Position numbers and translations under genes: made by a program
Shown: piece by piece, positions 1-8,192 of the stretch
Position numbering within the stretch: position 1 is the first letter of the stretch
Layout of the letters: every line of letters starts with the position of its first letter
Assembly (NCBI GenBank): GCA_024102665.1
Contig: JAGFJP010000152.1
Span: forward strand, 1-64,000
DNA length: 64,000 nucleotides
Direction of reading: 5' to 3'
DNA from: Thiogranum sp.
Lineage (GTDB): Bacteria; Pseudomonadota; Gammaproteobacteria; DSM-19610
The notes under the pieces: generated by a model
Told to the model about the DNA's origin: nothing
Database searches by the model: none
What the model saw: only the letters and a program-made list of their open reading frames with translations

Positions 1-1001
1 GCCTGTCCACCGATCAGCAGCACGTACAGCTGCGCGAAGCCGCCGATGATCACCAGGGCGCAGGCGGTCGCAATGGCGGGCCGCGATTTGCCGATGGTCG
101 GGTGATAGAGCATCGCCAGCGGCAGCAGGCTGCCGATGCCGATTTGCACGATCCAGAACAGCGCGGTGAAGATGCCGCCGTCCATCAGGATGAAGCGTTC
201 CACGCCGTGGTGTTCGGTGGCGTACAGATTGGTCAGATGATACACCGCGACAAAGTACAGCACGGCGCCGATGAACACGCCGAGCAGATTCTTCAGGCGG
301 TAAAGAATCGCGTTGCCCAGTGTGCGTCCGGTCCAGTTGTAAGCCGCCATCAGCACCAGGATGAAAACCGCGAGGCCGAAGGAAAACGACATGATGACGA
401 ACTTCGGGGCCAGCAATGCAGCGTCGTAGGCCTGCCGCGCCACCAGAAAGCCGAAGATGGAGCCGGTACCGGTGGTGAGAATCAGTCGCCAGACAAAGGC
501 CGCAAAACCGGCCGGCGGGTAATACTTGTTCATGCGGCGTTCCATCATCAGCCACAGGTAAACGGCGGTGACGGCGATGAAGCCTATGTACAGGATGATG
601 TTCCAGGCAAAGATCGATTTGAAATTGTAATAGGTCATGGCCACGATCAGGCGGTCGGGGTGACCGAGATCCAGCACCAGCACCAGCAGACCGCCGACCA
701 GCAGCGCAATCGCCAGCAGACCTGACAGGCGGCCCAGAGGCTTGTACAGCGGCTTTCCGAACACGGTGCCGATAGAGGCGACGTTCAACGCACCCGACGC
801 CGCAACGATAAGGAAAATAGCGAACACATGCGGCATGCCCCAGACGATCTGGTTGTTCATGCCCGTCACGTGGTGGCCGGAGTGCTCCATATGCAGCGTT
901 GCGCCAAGCGCCAGGGCGATGACCGCGCCCAGGCCGCCGAGCAGCACCCAGAAGCCGGTGCTCTTGCCTTCAATTTCGCGATAGTTAAGCGCTAGTTTCA
1001 T
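1..1001 (-). CDS. dsrP: DsrP, NrfD-type membrane quinol subunit (3' end cut by window)
   Basis: Polytopic inner-membrane protein of the DsrMKJOP complex, which exchanges electrons between the quinone pool and the periplasmic DsrJO subunits during sulfur oxidation. It starts with MKLALNYREIEGKS at 1001; 333 codons are visible and the gene runs off the left edge, so the C-terminus is missing. The translation is a series of hydrophobic helices of the NrfD/PsrC type, with a charged loop (LDLGHPDRL) after the third helix, as usual for this family. It follows dsrO by 28 bases. Identification rests on the NrfD-like sequence together with its place directly after dsrO. Confidence 0.9.
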   Translation of the reverse strand, partial: MKLALNYREIEGKSTGFWVLLGGLGAVIALALGATLHMEHSGHHVTGMNNQIVWGMPHVFAIFLIVAASGALNVASIGTVFGKPLYKPLGRLSGLLAIALLVGGLLVLVLDLGHPDRLIVAMTYYNFKSIFAWNIILYIGFIAVTAVYLWLMMERRMNKYYPPAGFAAFVWRLILTTGTGSIFGFLVARQAYDAALLAPKFVIMSFSFGLAVFILVLMAAYNWTGRTLGNAILYRLKNLLGVFIGAVLYFVAVYHLTNLYATEHHGVERFILMDGGIFTALFWIVQIGIGSLLPLAMLYHPTIGKSRPAIATACALVIIGGFAQLYVLLIGGQ

Positions 1002-1029
1002 TGGTGATTCGCCAGTTCCGTTCAGATTG

Positions 1030-1800
1030 TCAGATGCCGCGATAGCGGACGCCGGTGTTCAAGCCCAGGTCGGCGCGAATCTGCTTGCCGCCGTGCTTTC
1101 TGAGTTGCTGCGAAATTTCACTGTTCTCATCGTACAGATCGCCGAAGAACATGGCGTTGTGATTCTCCGCGGTACAGGCTTCAACGCAGGCCGGTGTGCG
1201 ACCTTCATCGACCCGGTGCACGCACAGGGTGCAGGACTCGACCGTGCCCTTGCCGCGCGGAGCCCAGGGCAACTGATCCTTCAGATCTTCGTGAATGAAG
1301 CTGCGCGCCTTGTACGGGCAGGCCATCATGCAGTAACGACAACCGATGCAAATGTGCTTGTCGACCAGCACAATACCGTCGGCGCGCTTGAACGACGCGC
1401 CGGTCGGGCACACGTCCGCGCAGGGCGGGGTCTCGCAGTGCTGACAAAGCAACGGCAGCGAAATGACGTGGCCGGTCGCCCGGTCCTTGAGTTCCGCCTT
1501 GCGGATCCACTGGGCACGCTGTTCGTCGCTGGAGTGCTTTTCCGGATCGTTTTCGCCGCCCCAGCCGTTCTCGGTCTGGCAGGCGGTAACGCAGTCGGTG
1601 CATCCGTTGGCGCACTTCTGGGTGTCGATCAGAATGCCCCAGCGCTTGTCGCCGGTGACCTTTTCATCGGCCGGTTTGGCGACAGCAGGTGAGGTGAGGA
1701 AAACACCGGGTGCGATGGCCGCGGCGCCGGCGGCGGTGGCGGTCATGGTCAGAAAATCGCGGCGGGAGGCATCCGCCTGTTTGCTGGTGTCGCTACTCAT
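1030..1800 (-). CDS. dsrO: DsrO, periplasmic 4Fe-4S ferredoxin-like subunit
   Basis: Iron-sulfur subunit of DsrMKJOP, placed on the periplasmic side and passing electrons between DsrJ and DsrP. The 256-residue protein opens with a Tat signal (RRDFLTM near residue 13, then an Ala-rich helix). Cysteine clusters for several 4Fe-4S centres follow: CANGCTDCVTAC, CQHCETPPCADVC, CIGCRYCMMAC and a last CTLC...CVEAC group. The ATG at 1800 is preferred over an in-frame upstream start at 2025: it has an AGAGGGA ribosome site, puts the Tat motif at the N-terminus, and overlaps the dsrJ stop by four bases, suggesting translational coupling. Confidence 0.93.
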   Translation of the reverse strand: MSSDTSKQADASRRDFLTMTATAAGAAAIAPGVFLTSPAVAKPADEKVTGDKRWGILIDTQKCANGCTDCVTACQTENGWGGENDPEKHSSDEQRAQWIRKAELKDRATGHVISLPLLCQHCETPPCADVCPTGASFKRADGIVLVDKHICIGCRYCMMACPYKARSFIHEDLKDQLPWAPRGKGTVESCTLCVHRVDEGRTPACVEACTAENHNAMFFGDLYDENSEISQQLRKHGGKQIRADLGLNTGVRYRGI

Positions 1801-2288
1801 TGAGATTTTCCCTCTGAGGCCAGAAACCGCAGCGTTTCGCGTGCCAGGTCCGTGCCGGAGTGCTGTCCACTCAGGGCGGAAGCGCGCACAGGCACATCGG
1901 AGTGGCACTGGAAACAGTCGATACTGACCGATGCGTAGGTATGGCAGCTGGCGCAGAAGTGCCGTGAATCCTCGACACGGATGTAGTTGCCGCTGTCGTC
2001 CTTCGTCGCATGACAATTGATGCATTCTTCCAGCGCGTACTGGCGGGTGCGGATGCCGCGATGCATGGTCTCGTCCCGCTGGTGCAGGATGTACTCCATG
2101 TGGTTGCGGCGCATTTCCTCTTCAGGTTCAACGCATGCCTGTGTCGGGCTGAAGTGCCTCTGTGGCTCCGCTATGCTCAGCTTCGAGAAAGGCAACGCAT
2201 CGCCGTCGCCGAACGCTGCCACAGGCAGCGCCAGCAGGGCGGCGAGCCACACGCCGAATACCCGGCGCAGTACCGTTGTTTGGCTCAT
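1797..2288 (-). CDS. dsrJ: DsrJ, periplasmic triheme cytochrome c
   Basis: Triheme cytochrome c subunit of DsrMKJOP. The 163-residue protein has an N-terminal membrane/signal helix (residues 8-26) and exactly three CxxCH sites: CINCH at about 89, CASCH at 112 and CFQCH at 125. Cys52 lies in the region where DsrJ of Allochromatium has the cysteine that is a distal ligand of one heme (His/Cys ligation); equating the two is my inference. The gene starts 12 bases after dsrL and overlaps dsrO by four bases. Confidence 0.95.
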   Translation of the reverse strand: MSQTTVLRRVFGVWLAALLALPVAAFGDGDALPFSKLSIAEPQRHFSPTQACVEPEEEMRRNHMEYILHQRDETMHRGIRTRQYALEECINCHATKDDSGNYIRVEDSRHFCASCHTYASVSIDCFQCHSDVPVRASALSGQHSGTDLARETLRFLASEGKSQ

Positions 2289-2300
2289 CCCGGACTCCGC

Positions 2301-4247
2301 TTATTCACCCAGTGCCATGTCGATGTAGCCGGTCGGGCAGACATCGGAGCAGATGTGACATCCAATACACTTGGCGTAATCGGTCGCCACATAACGCCCG
2401 GTGGTGTGCTCGTCCTTCTTGACGCGATACACCGCATCCTGCGGGCAGTAGATGACGCAGTTGTCGCATTCGAAGCACATGCCGCAGCTCATGCAGCGCT
2501 TGGCTTCCTCGACCGCCTGTTCATCGGTGTAGCCGATGGTGCGTTCCGCGAAGTGGTTCAGCACCTGGTCAGCGGTCGGCACGTCTTCCTCGCGCAGAAC
2601 CCGCGGTGTGTACTTGAAGTGTCCCAGGAACAGCTTGTCCGAAGAGATGATCTCGTTCTTGGAACGGTCTTCATAGTTATGGATCGCGAACTTCTCCGAA
2701 TCGCTGCCGCGCGTCTCGCCGACGGTGTAGGGGGCAGGCTCCAGACCCGCTTCCTTCATCTTGTCGAGCAGCGAGAAGTGGTGCTTGTCTACCTTCGGCC
2801 GCTTTTTCTGGTCTTCGTTTTTCAGATAGTGCTCGATCGACTCGGCGGCGATGGAGGCCTGACCGATGGCGGTGGTCAGCAGGTGAGGGCGCACGATGTC
2901 GCCGGCGACGAAGTGACCGGGACGACCGGGCACCTGGTAGTACTTGTCGGCATCCATCAGCTTGCGTTCGTTGGCATAGGCTTCCAGACCGGACATTTCA
3001 CCGCCCTGACCGATGGCGGAAACGATCAGGTCCGCTTCGACGATGTATTCCTTGCCGCCTTCGACCTTGACCGGTGCGTTGTTTTCCCACTTGCAGTCGA
3101 CCAGCTTCAGCGCGGTTGCGCGGCCGGCGTCGTTGCGGATGATTTCGACCGGCATCACCTCGTTGAGGATATTCACGCCTTCCTTCAACGCATCGTTCAC
3201 TTCGTGTTCCGCAGCGGTCATCTGGTCGCGCGGGAACAGCGCGGTCAGGGTGACGTTGGCGCAGGGCACCCTGTCGGCCAGGTTGATGTCGCCGTGCTTG
3301 ATGACGCTGTTGACGGCGTCTTCCGGATTTTCCTTGTAATCCTTCAAGGTGCCGATACGACGGGACACGGATACCACGTCGATAGAGGTATCGCCGCCGC
3401 CGACGCAGACGATCTTGTTGGCGGTGTACTTCATTTCGCCCTTGTTGAACTGTTCGAGGAACTGCACCGCCGATACGCAGTTCGGCGTCTCGTTCCAGCC
3501 CTCCAGCGGCAGGCCACGGCCGGTCCAGCAACCCAGTGCCCACAGAACGGCGTCGTAGTCTTTCTCGAGCTGTTCAACCGACACGTCCTTGCCGACACGG
3601 GTGCTGGTGCGCACTTCGATATCGCCCATTTCGACGATGCGTTCGATTTCGCGGTCCAGTTCCTCGCGCGGAATACGATAGCCCGGGATACCGTAGCGCA
3701 TCATGCCGCCCAGTTCGGCGTGGTCTTCGAAAATCGTCGAACCGATGCCGCGGCGACGCAGATGATAGGCTGCCGACATACCCGCCGGGCCACCGCCGAT
3801 AATCGCGACCTTCTTGCCGGTGGCAGCCGGAACGCCGGCGAACTTGAAGCCGCCCTTGAACGCGGAATCACCGATGTACTGTTCCACCGCGTTGATACCG
3901 ACGAAATCTTCCACGTCGTTGCGGTTGCAGCCGTCCTGGCAGGGAGCCGGGCAGACGCGTCCCATCATCGCCGGGAAGGGGTTGGCGTCGGTGGAGCGGC
4001 GGAAAGCGTACTCCTGCATGCTCACACCTTCCGGAGGCAATTCGATGCCGCGGACGATATCAAGCCAGCCGCGAATGTCTTCGCCGGAGGGGCAGCTGCC
4101 CTGGCAAGGCGGCGTGCGGTGCACATAGGTCGGACACTTGTGGGAGTGGTCACCTTCGAAAATCTGCTTGGACCAGCTGTCCCATTTGTGATCGCCATCT
4201 TCAAACTTGCGAAACGTCAATTTCGTGTCATCGCGAGAAGTAGCCAT
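2301..4247 (-). CDS. dsrL: DsrL, iron-sulfur flavoprotein NAD(P)H:acceptor oxidoreductase
   Basis: Cytoplasmic iron-sulfur flavoprotein related to the glutamate synthase small subunit. In sulfur oxidisers it takes electrons released by DsrAB and passes them to NAD(P)+. The 648 residues hold an N-terminal Fe-S region (CPTY...CQGSCPSG, then CPAPCQDGC), an FAD-binding GGGPAGMSAAYHLRR near residue 150, a pyridine-nucleotide fold with CVGGGDTSIDVV near 280, and a C-terminal ferredoxin domain with CMSCGMCFECDNC and CIGCHICSDVC. The ATG at 4247 follows AGGAGAA. dsrL marks the oxidative form of the Dsr pathway. Confidence 0.95.
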   Translation of the reverse strand: MATSRDDTKLTFRKFEDGDHKWDSWSKQIFEGDHSHKCPTYVHRTPPCQGSCPSGEDIRGWLDIVRGIELPPEGVSMQEYAFRRSTDANPFPAMMGRVCPAPCQDGCNRNDVEDFVGINAVEQYIGDSAFKGGFKFAGVPAATGKKVAIIGGGPAGMSAAYHLRRRGIGSTIFEDHAELGGMMRYGIPGYRIPREELDREIERIVEMGDIEVRTSTRVGKDVSVEQLEKDYDAVLWALGCWTGRGLPLEGWNETPNCVSAVQFLEQFNKGEMKYTANKIVCVGGGDTSIDVVSVSRRIGTLKDYKENPEDAVNSVIKHGDINLADRVPCANVTLTALFPRDQMTAAEHEVNDALKEGVNILNEVMPVEIIRNDAGRATALKLVDCKWENNAPVKVEGGKEYIVEADLIVSAIGQGGEMSGLEAYANERKLMDADKYYQVPGRPGHFVAGDIVRPHLLTTAIGQASIAAESIEHYLKNEDQKKRPKVDKHHFSLLDKMKEAGLEPAPYTVGETRGSDSEKFAIHNYEDRSKNEIISSDKLFLGHFKYTPRVLREEDVPTADQVLNHFAERTIGYTDEQAVEEAKRCMSCGMCFECDNCVIYCPQDAVYRVKKDEHTTGRYVATDYAKCIGCHICSDVCPTGYIDMALGE

Positions 4248-4304
4248 GCCTGTTCTCCTAATTCAGTGAATCCCGGCTGGGAGATTCAATGTTGCTTTTA
4301 AAGT

Positions 4305-5825
4305 TTACTCAGTCTCTCCAGCAAGCTCAGCTTCCTGTTCAGAACCCTTCAGTACGATGGCGTTACTGACCAGCTGGTGCACGCTGACAATCTGATCCAT
4401 GGTGAATCCGTAGTAGGGCAGAACCTTGGTGAACTGGCTCTTGCAGATCGCGCAGATCGCCGCCATGTTGGTTACCCCGTGATCCTCGACGACGCGTTGC
4501 AGGGCCTGTGCCCGCGGCTGCGCGCCCTTGACGCGCAATTCCATCAGGTCGTCGGTCAACAGACCGCCGCCACCGCCGCAGCAGAATGTGCTGTCGTGGA
4601 TGGTGTCCTGATCCATATCAAAGAAGTGGTTGCAGGCCGCCTTGATGACGGCGCGCGGAATGATGAACTGTCCACCCTCCATCTTGCCCATGCCCGAACC
4701 GCGCGCCACGTTGCAGGAATCATGGAAGGTCACTCGCATGTCATCGTTGGCCGCCTTGTTGAAGCGCAGCTTGTTTTCCTGGATCAGGTTGTAGGTGAAC
4801 TCGCAGATGTGCTGCGGTATCGGGTACTTCTGATCGAGAAAGTCGAACGGACCGGCGAGGGTGTTCAAAAAACTGTAGGCGACGCGCCAGGCGTGGCCGC
4901 ACTCGCCGAACACGATGCGCTTGACACCGAGCTCCAGCGCGGCTTCACGGATGCGCAGTGCGATTTTGCGCATGTTCTCGTAGCTGCCGATGAACATGCC
5001 GAAGTTGGCGGCCTCGGAGGCCTTGGAACTCAGGGTCCAGCTGACGCCGGCTTCGTGGAACACCTTGGCGTAACCCATCAGGCCGTCGACATGCGGTTCG
5101 GCGAAAAAGTCCGCCGACGGCGTGACCAGCAGGATCTCGCAGCCTTTCTCGTCGAGAGGCAGACGCACCTTGACGCCGGTGTCGTCCTCGATGTCTTCCT
5201 CCAGACCTTCCAGCGTGTCCTTCAGCGCAGGCTCGGGCAGGCCAAGGTTGTTGCCGACCACGTAGACCTTGCCGATGATTTCGTTGCAGTACTTCTGGCC
5301 CTTGCCGACCGCGTCCATGATTTCGCGCGCGGCCATGGAGATTTCCGCGGTGTCGATGCCGTAGGGGCAGAACACCGAGCAGCGCCGGCACTGCGAGCAC
5401 TGGTGGAAATAGCTGTACCACTCGTCCAGCACTTCCTCGGTCAGATCGGCGGCGCCGACCAGTTTCGGGAAATACTTGCCGGCGAAAGTGAAGTAGCGCC
5501 GGTAGACCTTGCGCAGCAGCTCCTGGCGCGCCACCGGCATGTTCTTGGGATCGGAGGTGCCGAGGTAGTAGTGGCACTTGTCGGTGCAGGCGCCGCAGTG
5601 CACGCAGGCATCCAGGAACACCTGCAGCGAGCGGTATTTGCCGAGCAGTTCGCCCATCTTGTCGATGGCGACTTCTTTCCAGTTGTCGACCAGCTCTTCC
5701 GGAAAACCGAGCGGCGTCTGGAATTTGCCGGCCGCGACATAGGGGCGGGAATGCGCCATCGTCCCTTCCTTGAGCTTCGGGACGATCGGGTATTCTCTTA
5801 ACTCCGGTACTTCGAAATCAGCCAC
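4305..5825 (-). CDS. dsrK: DsrK, HdrD-like catalytic iron-sulfur subunit
   Basis: Cytoplasm-facing catalytic subunit of DsrMKJOP, related to HdrD of heterodisulfide reductase and thought to act on the DsrC disulfide or trisulfide. The 506 residues include two 4Fe-4S motifs (CVHCGACTDKC near residue 75; CSQCRRCSVFC near 140) and cysteine-rich CCG-type regions (FGECGH near 300, HDSCN near 370, FCCGGGGG near 415) of the type that binds the unusual catalytic cluster. The start is a GTG at 5825 with GGAGG nine bases upstream. It lies between dsrM and dsrL, the usual position. Confidence 0.94.
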   Translation of the reverse strand: MADFEVPELREYPIVPKLKEGTMAHSRPYVAAGKFQTPLGFPEELVDNWKEVAIDKMGELLGKYRSLQVFLDACVHCGACTDKCHYYLGTSDPKNMPVARQELLRKVYRRYFTFAGKYFPKLVGAADLTEEVLDEWYSYFHQCSQCRRCSVFCPYGIDTAEISMAAREIMDAVGKGQKYCNEIIGKVYVVGNNLGLPEPALKDTLEGLEEDIEDDTGVKVRLPLDEKGCEILLVTPSADFFAEPHVDGLMGYAKVFHEAGVSWTLSSKASEAANFGMFIGSYENMRKIALRIREAALELGVKRIVFGECGHAWRVAYSFLNTLAGPFDFLDQKYPIPQHICEFTYNLIQENKLRFNKAANDDMRVTFHDSCNVARGSGMGKMEGGQFIIPRAVIKAACNHFFDMDQDTIHDSTFCCGGGGGLLTDDLMELRVKGAQPRAQALQRVVEDHGVTNMAAICAICKSQFTKVLPYYGFTMDQIVSVHQLVSNAIVLKGSEQEAELAGETE

Positions 5826-5848
5826 GCTTCATATCCTCCGGTCAGTGA

Positions 5849-6586
5849 TTACCGTTCGCTCGCTTCCATCTGTTCCGCCCACGGGGCGATGTGACGGCGC
5901 TCGCGAGGATTGTCTACCTGGTTGCGCGTCGGGCTGAAAAACACTCCGGGCGCGTGCAGCAGCTTGCTGATCGGAAAAATGATCATCAGGATTGCAACCA
6001 GACCGAGGTGGACCAGCAACAGCGGGTCCGCGGGCAGCGGCTGCGGTGAAAACCGCATCAGGCCCAGGAAAAACGCCTTGACGGCAACAATGTCAGTGTG
6101 CACGAGATAGCCCATGCCGAGGCCGCTGAGCGCGATGCCGACCAGCAGTGCAAGCATGAGATGATCGGAAGGCGTGGAAATGTAACGAACACGGTCGACC
6201 AGGAAACGGCGTGCCCACAGGCCGAGCAGGCCGGCCAGCATGGCGAAGGCCGCATATTTGCCGAACGGCTGAATCCAGTTCACCCAGAACCAGACCGGTT
6301 CGGTGAAGTAACGCAGGTGCCGCAGCAGCACCAGCAGCATGCCGAAGTGGAACAGGTAGCCGAAGATCCAGGTCCACTTGTTGGAGCGGAACAGACTTTC
6401 GAAGAACACCACTTCGCGTGCCATACGCATGGCGACACCGGTTTCGGTCAGGGGAGCCGGCATCGTCGGAATCTTCAGGGGAGCGGGCGTCTGGGCGTAT
6501 TTCCTGATACGCAAGGCGAGACCGGCTACCAGCAATATCGTGGCAAGGTAGAACAGTCCGACATATAGAGTCGTCACTAAAGACAC
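5849..6586 (-). CDS. dsrM: DsrM, NarI-like membrane cytochrome b subunit
   Basis: Integral membrane diheme cytochrome b of DsrMKJOP, linking quinones to DsrK. The 245 residues form about five to six hydrophobic helices, with histidines in the helices (for example FHFGMLLVLLRHL near residue 86 and VHLGLVAILM near 200) as expected for b-heme ligands. The start is GTG at 6586, with GAGGAGAG six bases upstream; no better start is present. It is followed 23 bases later by dsrK. Confidence 0.92.
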   Translation of the reverse strand: MSLVTTLYVGLFYLATILLVAGLALRIRKYAQTPAPLKIPTMPAPLTETGVAMRMAREVVFFESLFRSNKWTWIFGYLFHFGMLLVLLRHLRYFTEPVWFWVNWIQPFGKYAAFAMLAGLLGLWARRFLVDRVRYISTPSDHLMLALLVGIALSGLGMGYLVHTDIVAVKAFFLGLMRFSPQPLPADPLLLVHLGLVAILMIIFPISKLLHAPGVFFSPTRNQVDNPRERRHIAPWAEQMEASER

Positions 6587-6667
6587 GCTTCACTCTCCTC
6601 CGTCAGAGACAGTATTAAAACGCAGGGGGGCGATACAGCCCCCCGCGATAGACAGCGTCCGGGGGGT

Positions 6668-7000
6668 CTAGACGCAACCCGTCGGCTTGGGCAGACCGGC
6701 GTATTTACACGCCTGCTTCGCCGGACCGTAGGGGAACAGTTCATACAGGTATTTGCTGTTGCCCTTGTCCTTGCCCAGCTTCTTGCCGATGGCCTTGGTC
6801 AGAACGCGGACCGCCGGTGCGATCTGGTACTCTTCATAGTACTCGCGCAGGAAGTTGATCACTTCCCAGTGACTGTCGGTGAGTTCGGTGCCGTCGGCCT
6901 TGGCCATGACGTTCGCCACTTCCGGCTCCCAGTCGTTCAGGTTGGCCAGGTAACCTTCTTCATCAACTTCCAGAGACTTCCCATTTACTTCGATTGCCAT
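6668..7000 (-). CDS. dsrC: DsrC, sulfur-carrier protein with two C-terminal cysteines
   Basis: Small cytoplasmic protein that carries persulfidic sulfur between DsrEFH and DsrAB and whose trisulfide is handled by DsrMK. The 110-residue protein has the complete functional tail: Cys98 in KQACKYAGLP and Cys109 in the terminal PTGCV. The ATG at 7000, with a GAGGAGA ribosome site nine bases upstream, is preferred over an in-frame start 81 bases earlier that would add an unrelated extension. Compare the second family member at 13031-13369, which has lost both cysteines. Confidence 0.97.
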   Translation of the reverse strand: MAIEVNGKSLEVDEEGYLANLNDWEPEVANVMAKADGTELTDSHWEVINFLREYYEEYQIAPAVRVLTKAIGKKLGKDKGNSKYLYELFPYGPAKQACKYAGLPKPTGCV

Positions 7001-7043
7001 GCTAGCTCTCCTCGTTTGCAACAGGGTGCAAATCGTTTGCGAT

Positions 7044-7352
7044 TTATAACCAGGACTGTACCTTGTCGTACTCGGTGACAAGATCGACGAATCCGCCGTA
7101 GTCGACGACCTGCACGCCGTCGATCACGTTTTGCTCCGACATGCCGCGCGCGGCGACGTCGGGACCGAGAACGTAGATCTTGTGATCTGCCATCGCGGCC
7201 TTGACCTTTTCAGCGACAACCGTGCCATCGAACGCGGCGTAGACACCGTCTTCGATCAGCAGTATGCCTGCGCCTTTCACCGCGTGACGCAGCGCGGTGT
7301 CCAGGGTGCGCCGCTCAAAAGGCGACTTGTTTACCGTGTGTAACATTACCAT
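7044..7352 (-). CDS. dsrH: DsrH, subunit of the DsrEFH sulfurtransferase
   Basis: TusB-family subunit of the DsrE2F2H2 sulfurtransferase that loads DsrC. The 102-residue protein begins MVMLHTVNKSPFERRTL, typical of DsrH, with GGAGAG seven bases before the ATG. As I remember the Allochromatium protein, it has a cysteine at position 20; here that position is alanine and the whole protein lacks cysteine. The gene is 16 bases after dsrF. Confidence 0.92.
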   Translation of the reverse strand: MVMLHTVNKSPFERRTLDTALRHAVKGAGILLIEDGVYAAFDGTVVAEKVKAAMADHKIYVLGPDVAARGMSEQNVIDGVQVVDYGGFVDLVTEYDKVQSWL

Positions 7353-7368
7353 CGTGATTCTCTCCGTC

Positions 7369-7761
7369 TCAGAAGCTCAGGATGACTTCCTGCTCTTCCA
7401 TCAGTTCTGCCAGCTGATCCTTGTCGACGAGCTGCACCGGGACGACCAGGTCGTCCGTGGTCATGCCGCGGGACTCGAGGGACTCGCGTTCCACATACAG
7501 CTTCTCGACATCGTATCCTTCCAGCGCACGATAGGTCGGAGAGAAGTTCTTGACACCGATAGCATCGGTATTCTGACCCTTCTTGATCTGATAGACACCG
7601 TCATCCATGAACACCAGCGAAACATCCTGTTCAAAGGCGGCGGCGATCAGAACGACTTCCAGCGACTCCAGGGCATAGATCGTGCCGTACGGCGCCCGCC
7701 GGTTGACGTACATGAACTTTCGGACAGGGCCTTCCGGTTCATCTTCCCATGGTTCTGACAT
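7369..7761 (-). CDS. dsrF: DsrF, subunit of the DsrEFH sulfurtransferase
   Basis: TusC-family subunit of DsrEFH. It is 130 residues long, contains VNRRAPYGTIYALESLEVVL near the N-terminus, typical of DsrF, and has no cysteine, in agreement with its structural role. A longer acidic N-terminal segment (MSEPWEDEPEG) precedes the conserved core. It sits between dsrE and dsrH with short gaps of 16-17 bases, so the three subunits are almost certainly co-translated from one mRNA. Confidence 0.93.
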   Translation of the reverse strand: MSEPWEDEPEGPVRKFMYVNRRAPYGTIYALESLEVVLIAAAFEQDVSLVFMDDGVYQIKKGQNTDAIGVKNFSPTYRALEGYDVEKLYVERESLESRGMTTDDLVVPVQLVDKDQLAELMEEQEVILSF

Positions 7762-7778
7762 GATTCTGCTTCCTCAAC

Positions 7779-8171
7779 TTAATCGCCAAAGATCACAAGA
7801 CGATCCGACTGGATGCCGGCCTCGATGAGCTGGCCAAGCCCGGAAATCCGGAAGCCGGGAGCGATGTTGTTGCCATCTTTTCCCTGACGCTTGGCTTCGT
7901 TCTCATCGAGGATGCCGCGCCGCTGTGCAGCGGCGATGCATACCACCAGGTCGAGATTGTGTTCTTCGGCGAGGGCCGTCCACTGCGCGGTGATGTTACG
8001 GTCGTCCTGCGGGGGAACCGCAAAACGGGTGCCGTTGTTCACGCCGTCGTGGTAGAAGAACACACGGAAAATCTCGTGTCCCCTGGCCAACGCAGCCTTG
8101 GTGAACTGGATCGCTGAGTCAGCAGACTGGTGCTGATACGGACCTTCGTTGACCAGTATCGATAATTTCAT
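7779..8171 (-). CDS. dsrE: DsrE, active-site subunit of the DsrEFH sulfurtransferase
   Basis: TusD-family subunit with the sulfur-binding cysteine of DsrEFH. The 130-residue protein keeps the key residue Cys78 in VVCIAAAQRRG, at the same position as in characterised DsrE, and has the family N-terminus (MKLSILVNEGPY). GGGAG lies upstream of the ATG at 8171. It follows dsrB by 21 bases. With DsrH here lacking cysteine, Cys78 is the only cysteine of the complex. Confidence 0.94.
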   Translation of the reverse strand: MKLSILVNEGPYQHQSADSAIQFTKAALARGHEIFRVFFYHDGVNNGTRFAVPPQDDRNITAQWTALAEEHNLDLVVCIAAAQRRGILDENEAKRQGKDGNNIAPGFRISGLGQLIEAGIQSDRLVIFGD

Positions 8172-8192
8172 GCAGCTACTCCCTTCGCCTGA

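Noticed and set aside
1801-2025. Upstream start for dsrO
   Set aside because: It would overlap most of dsrJ and bury the Tat signal; the ATG at 1800 has a ribosome site.
2010-4301. A 763-codon open frame on the plus strand
   Set aside because: It lies antisense to dsrL, whose cofactor motifs are all intact; long antisense frames arise from the GC-rich third positions.
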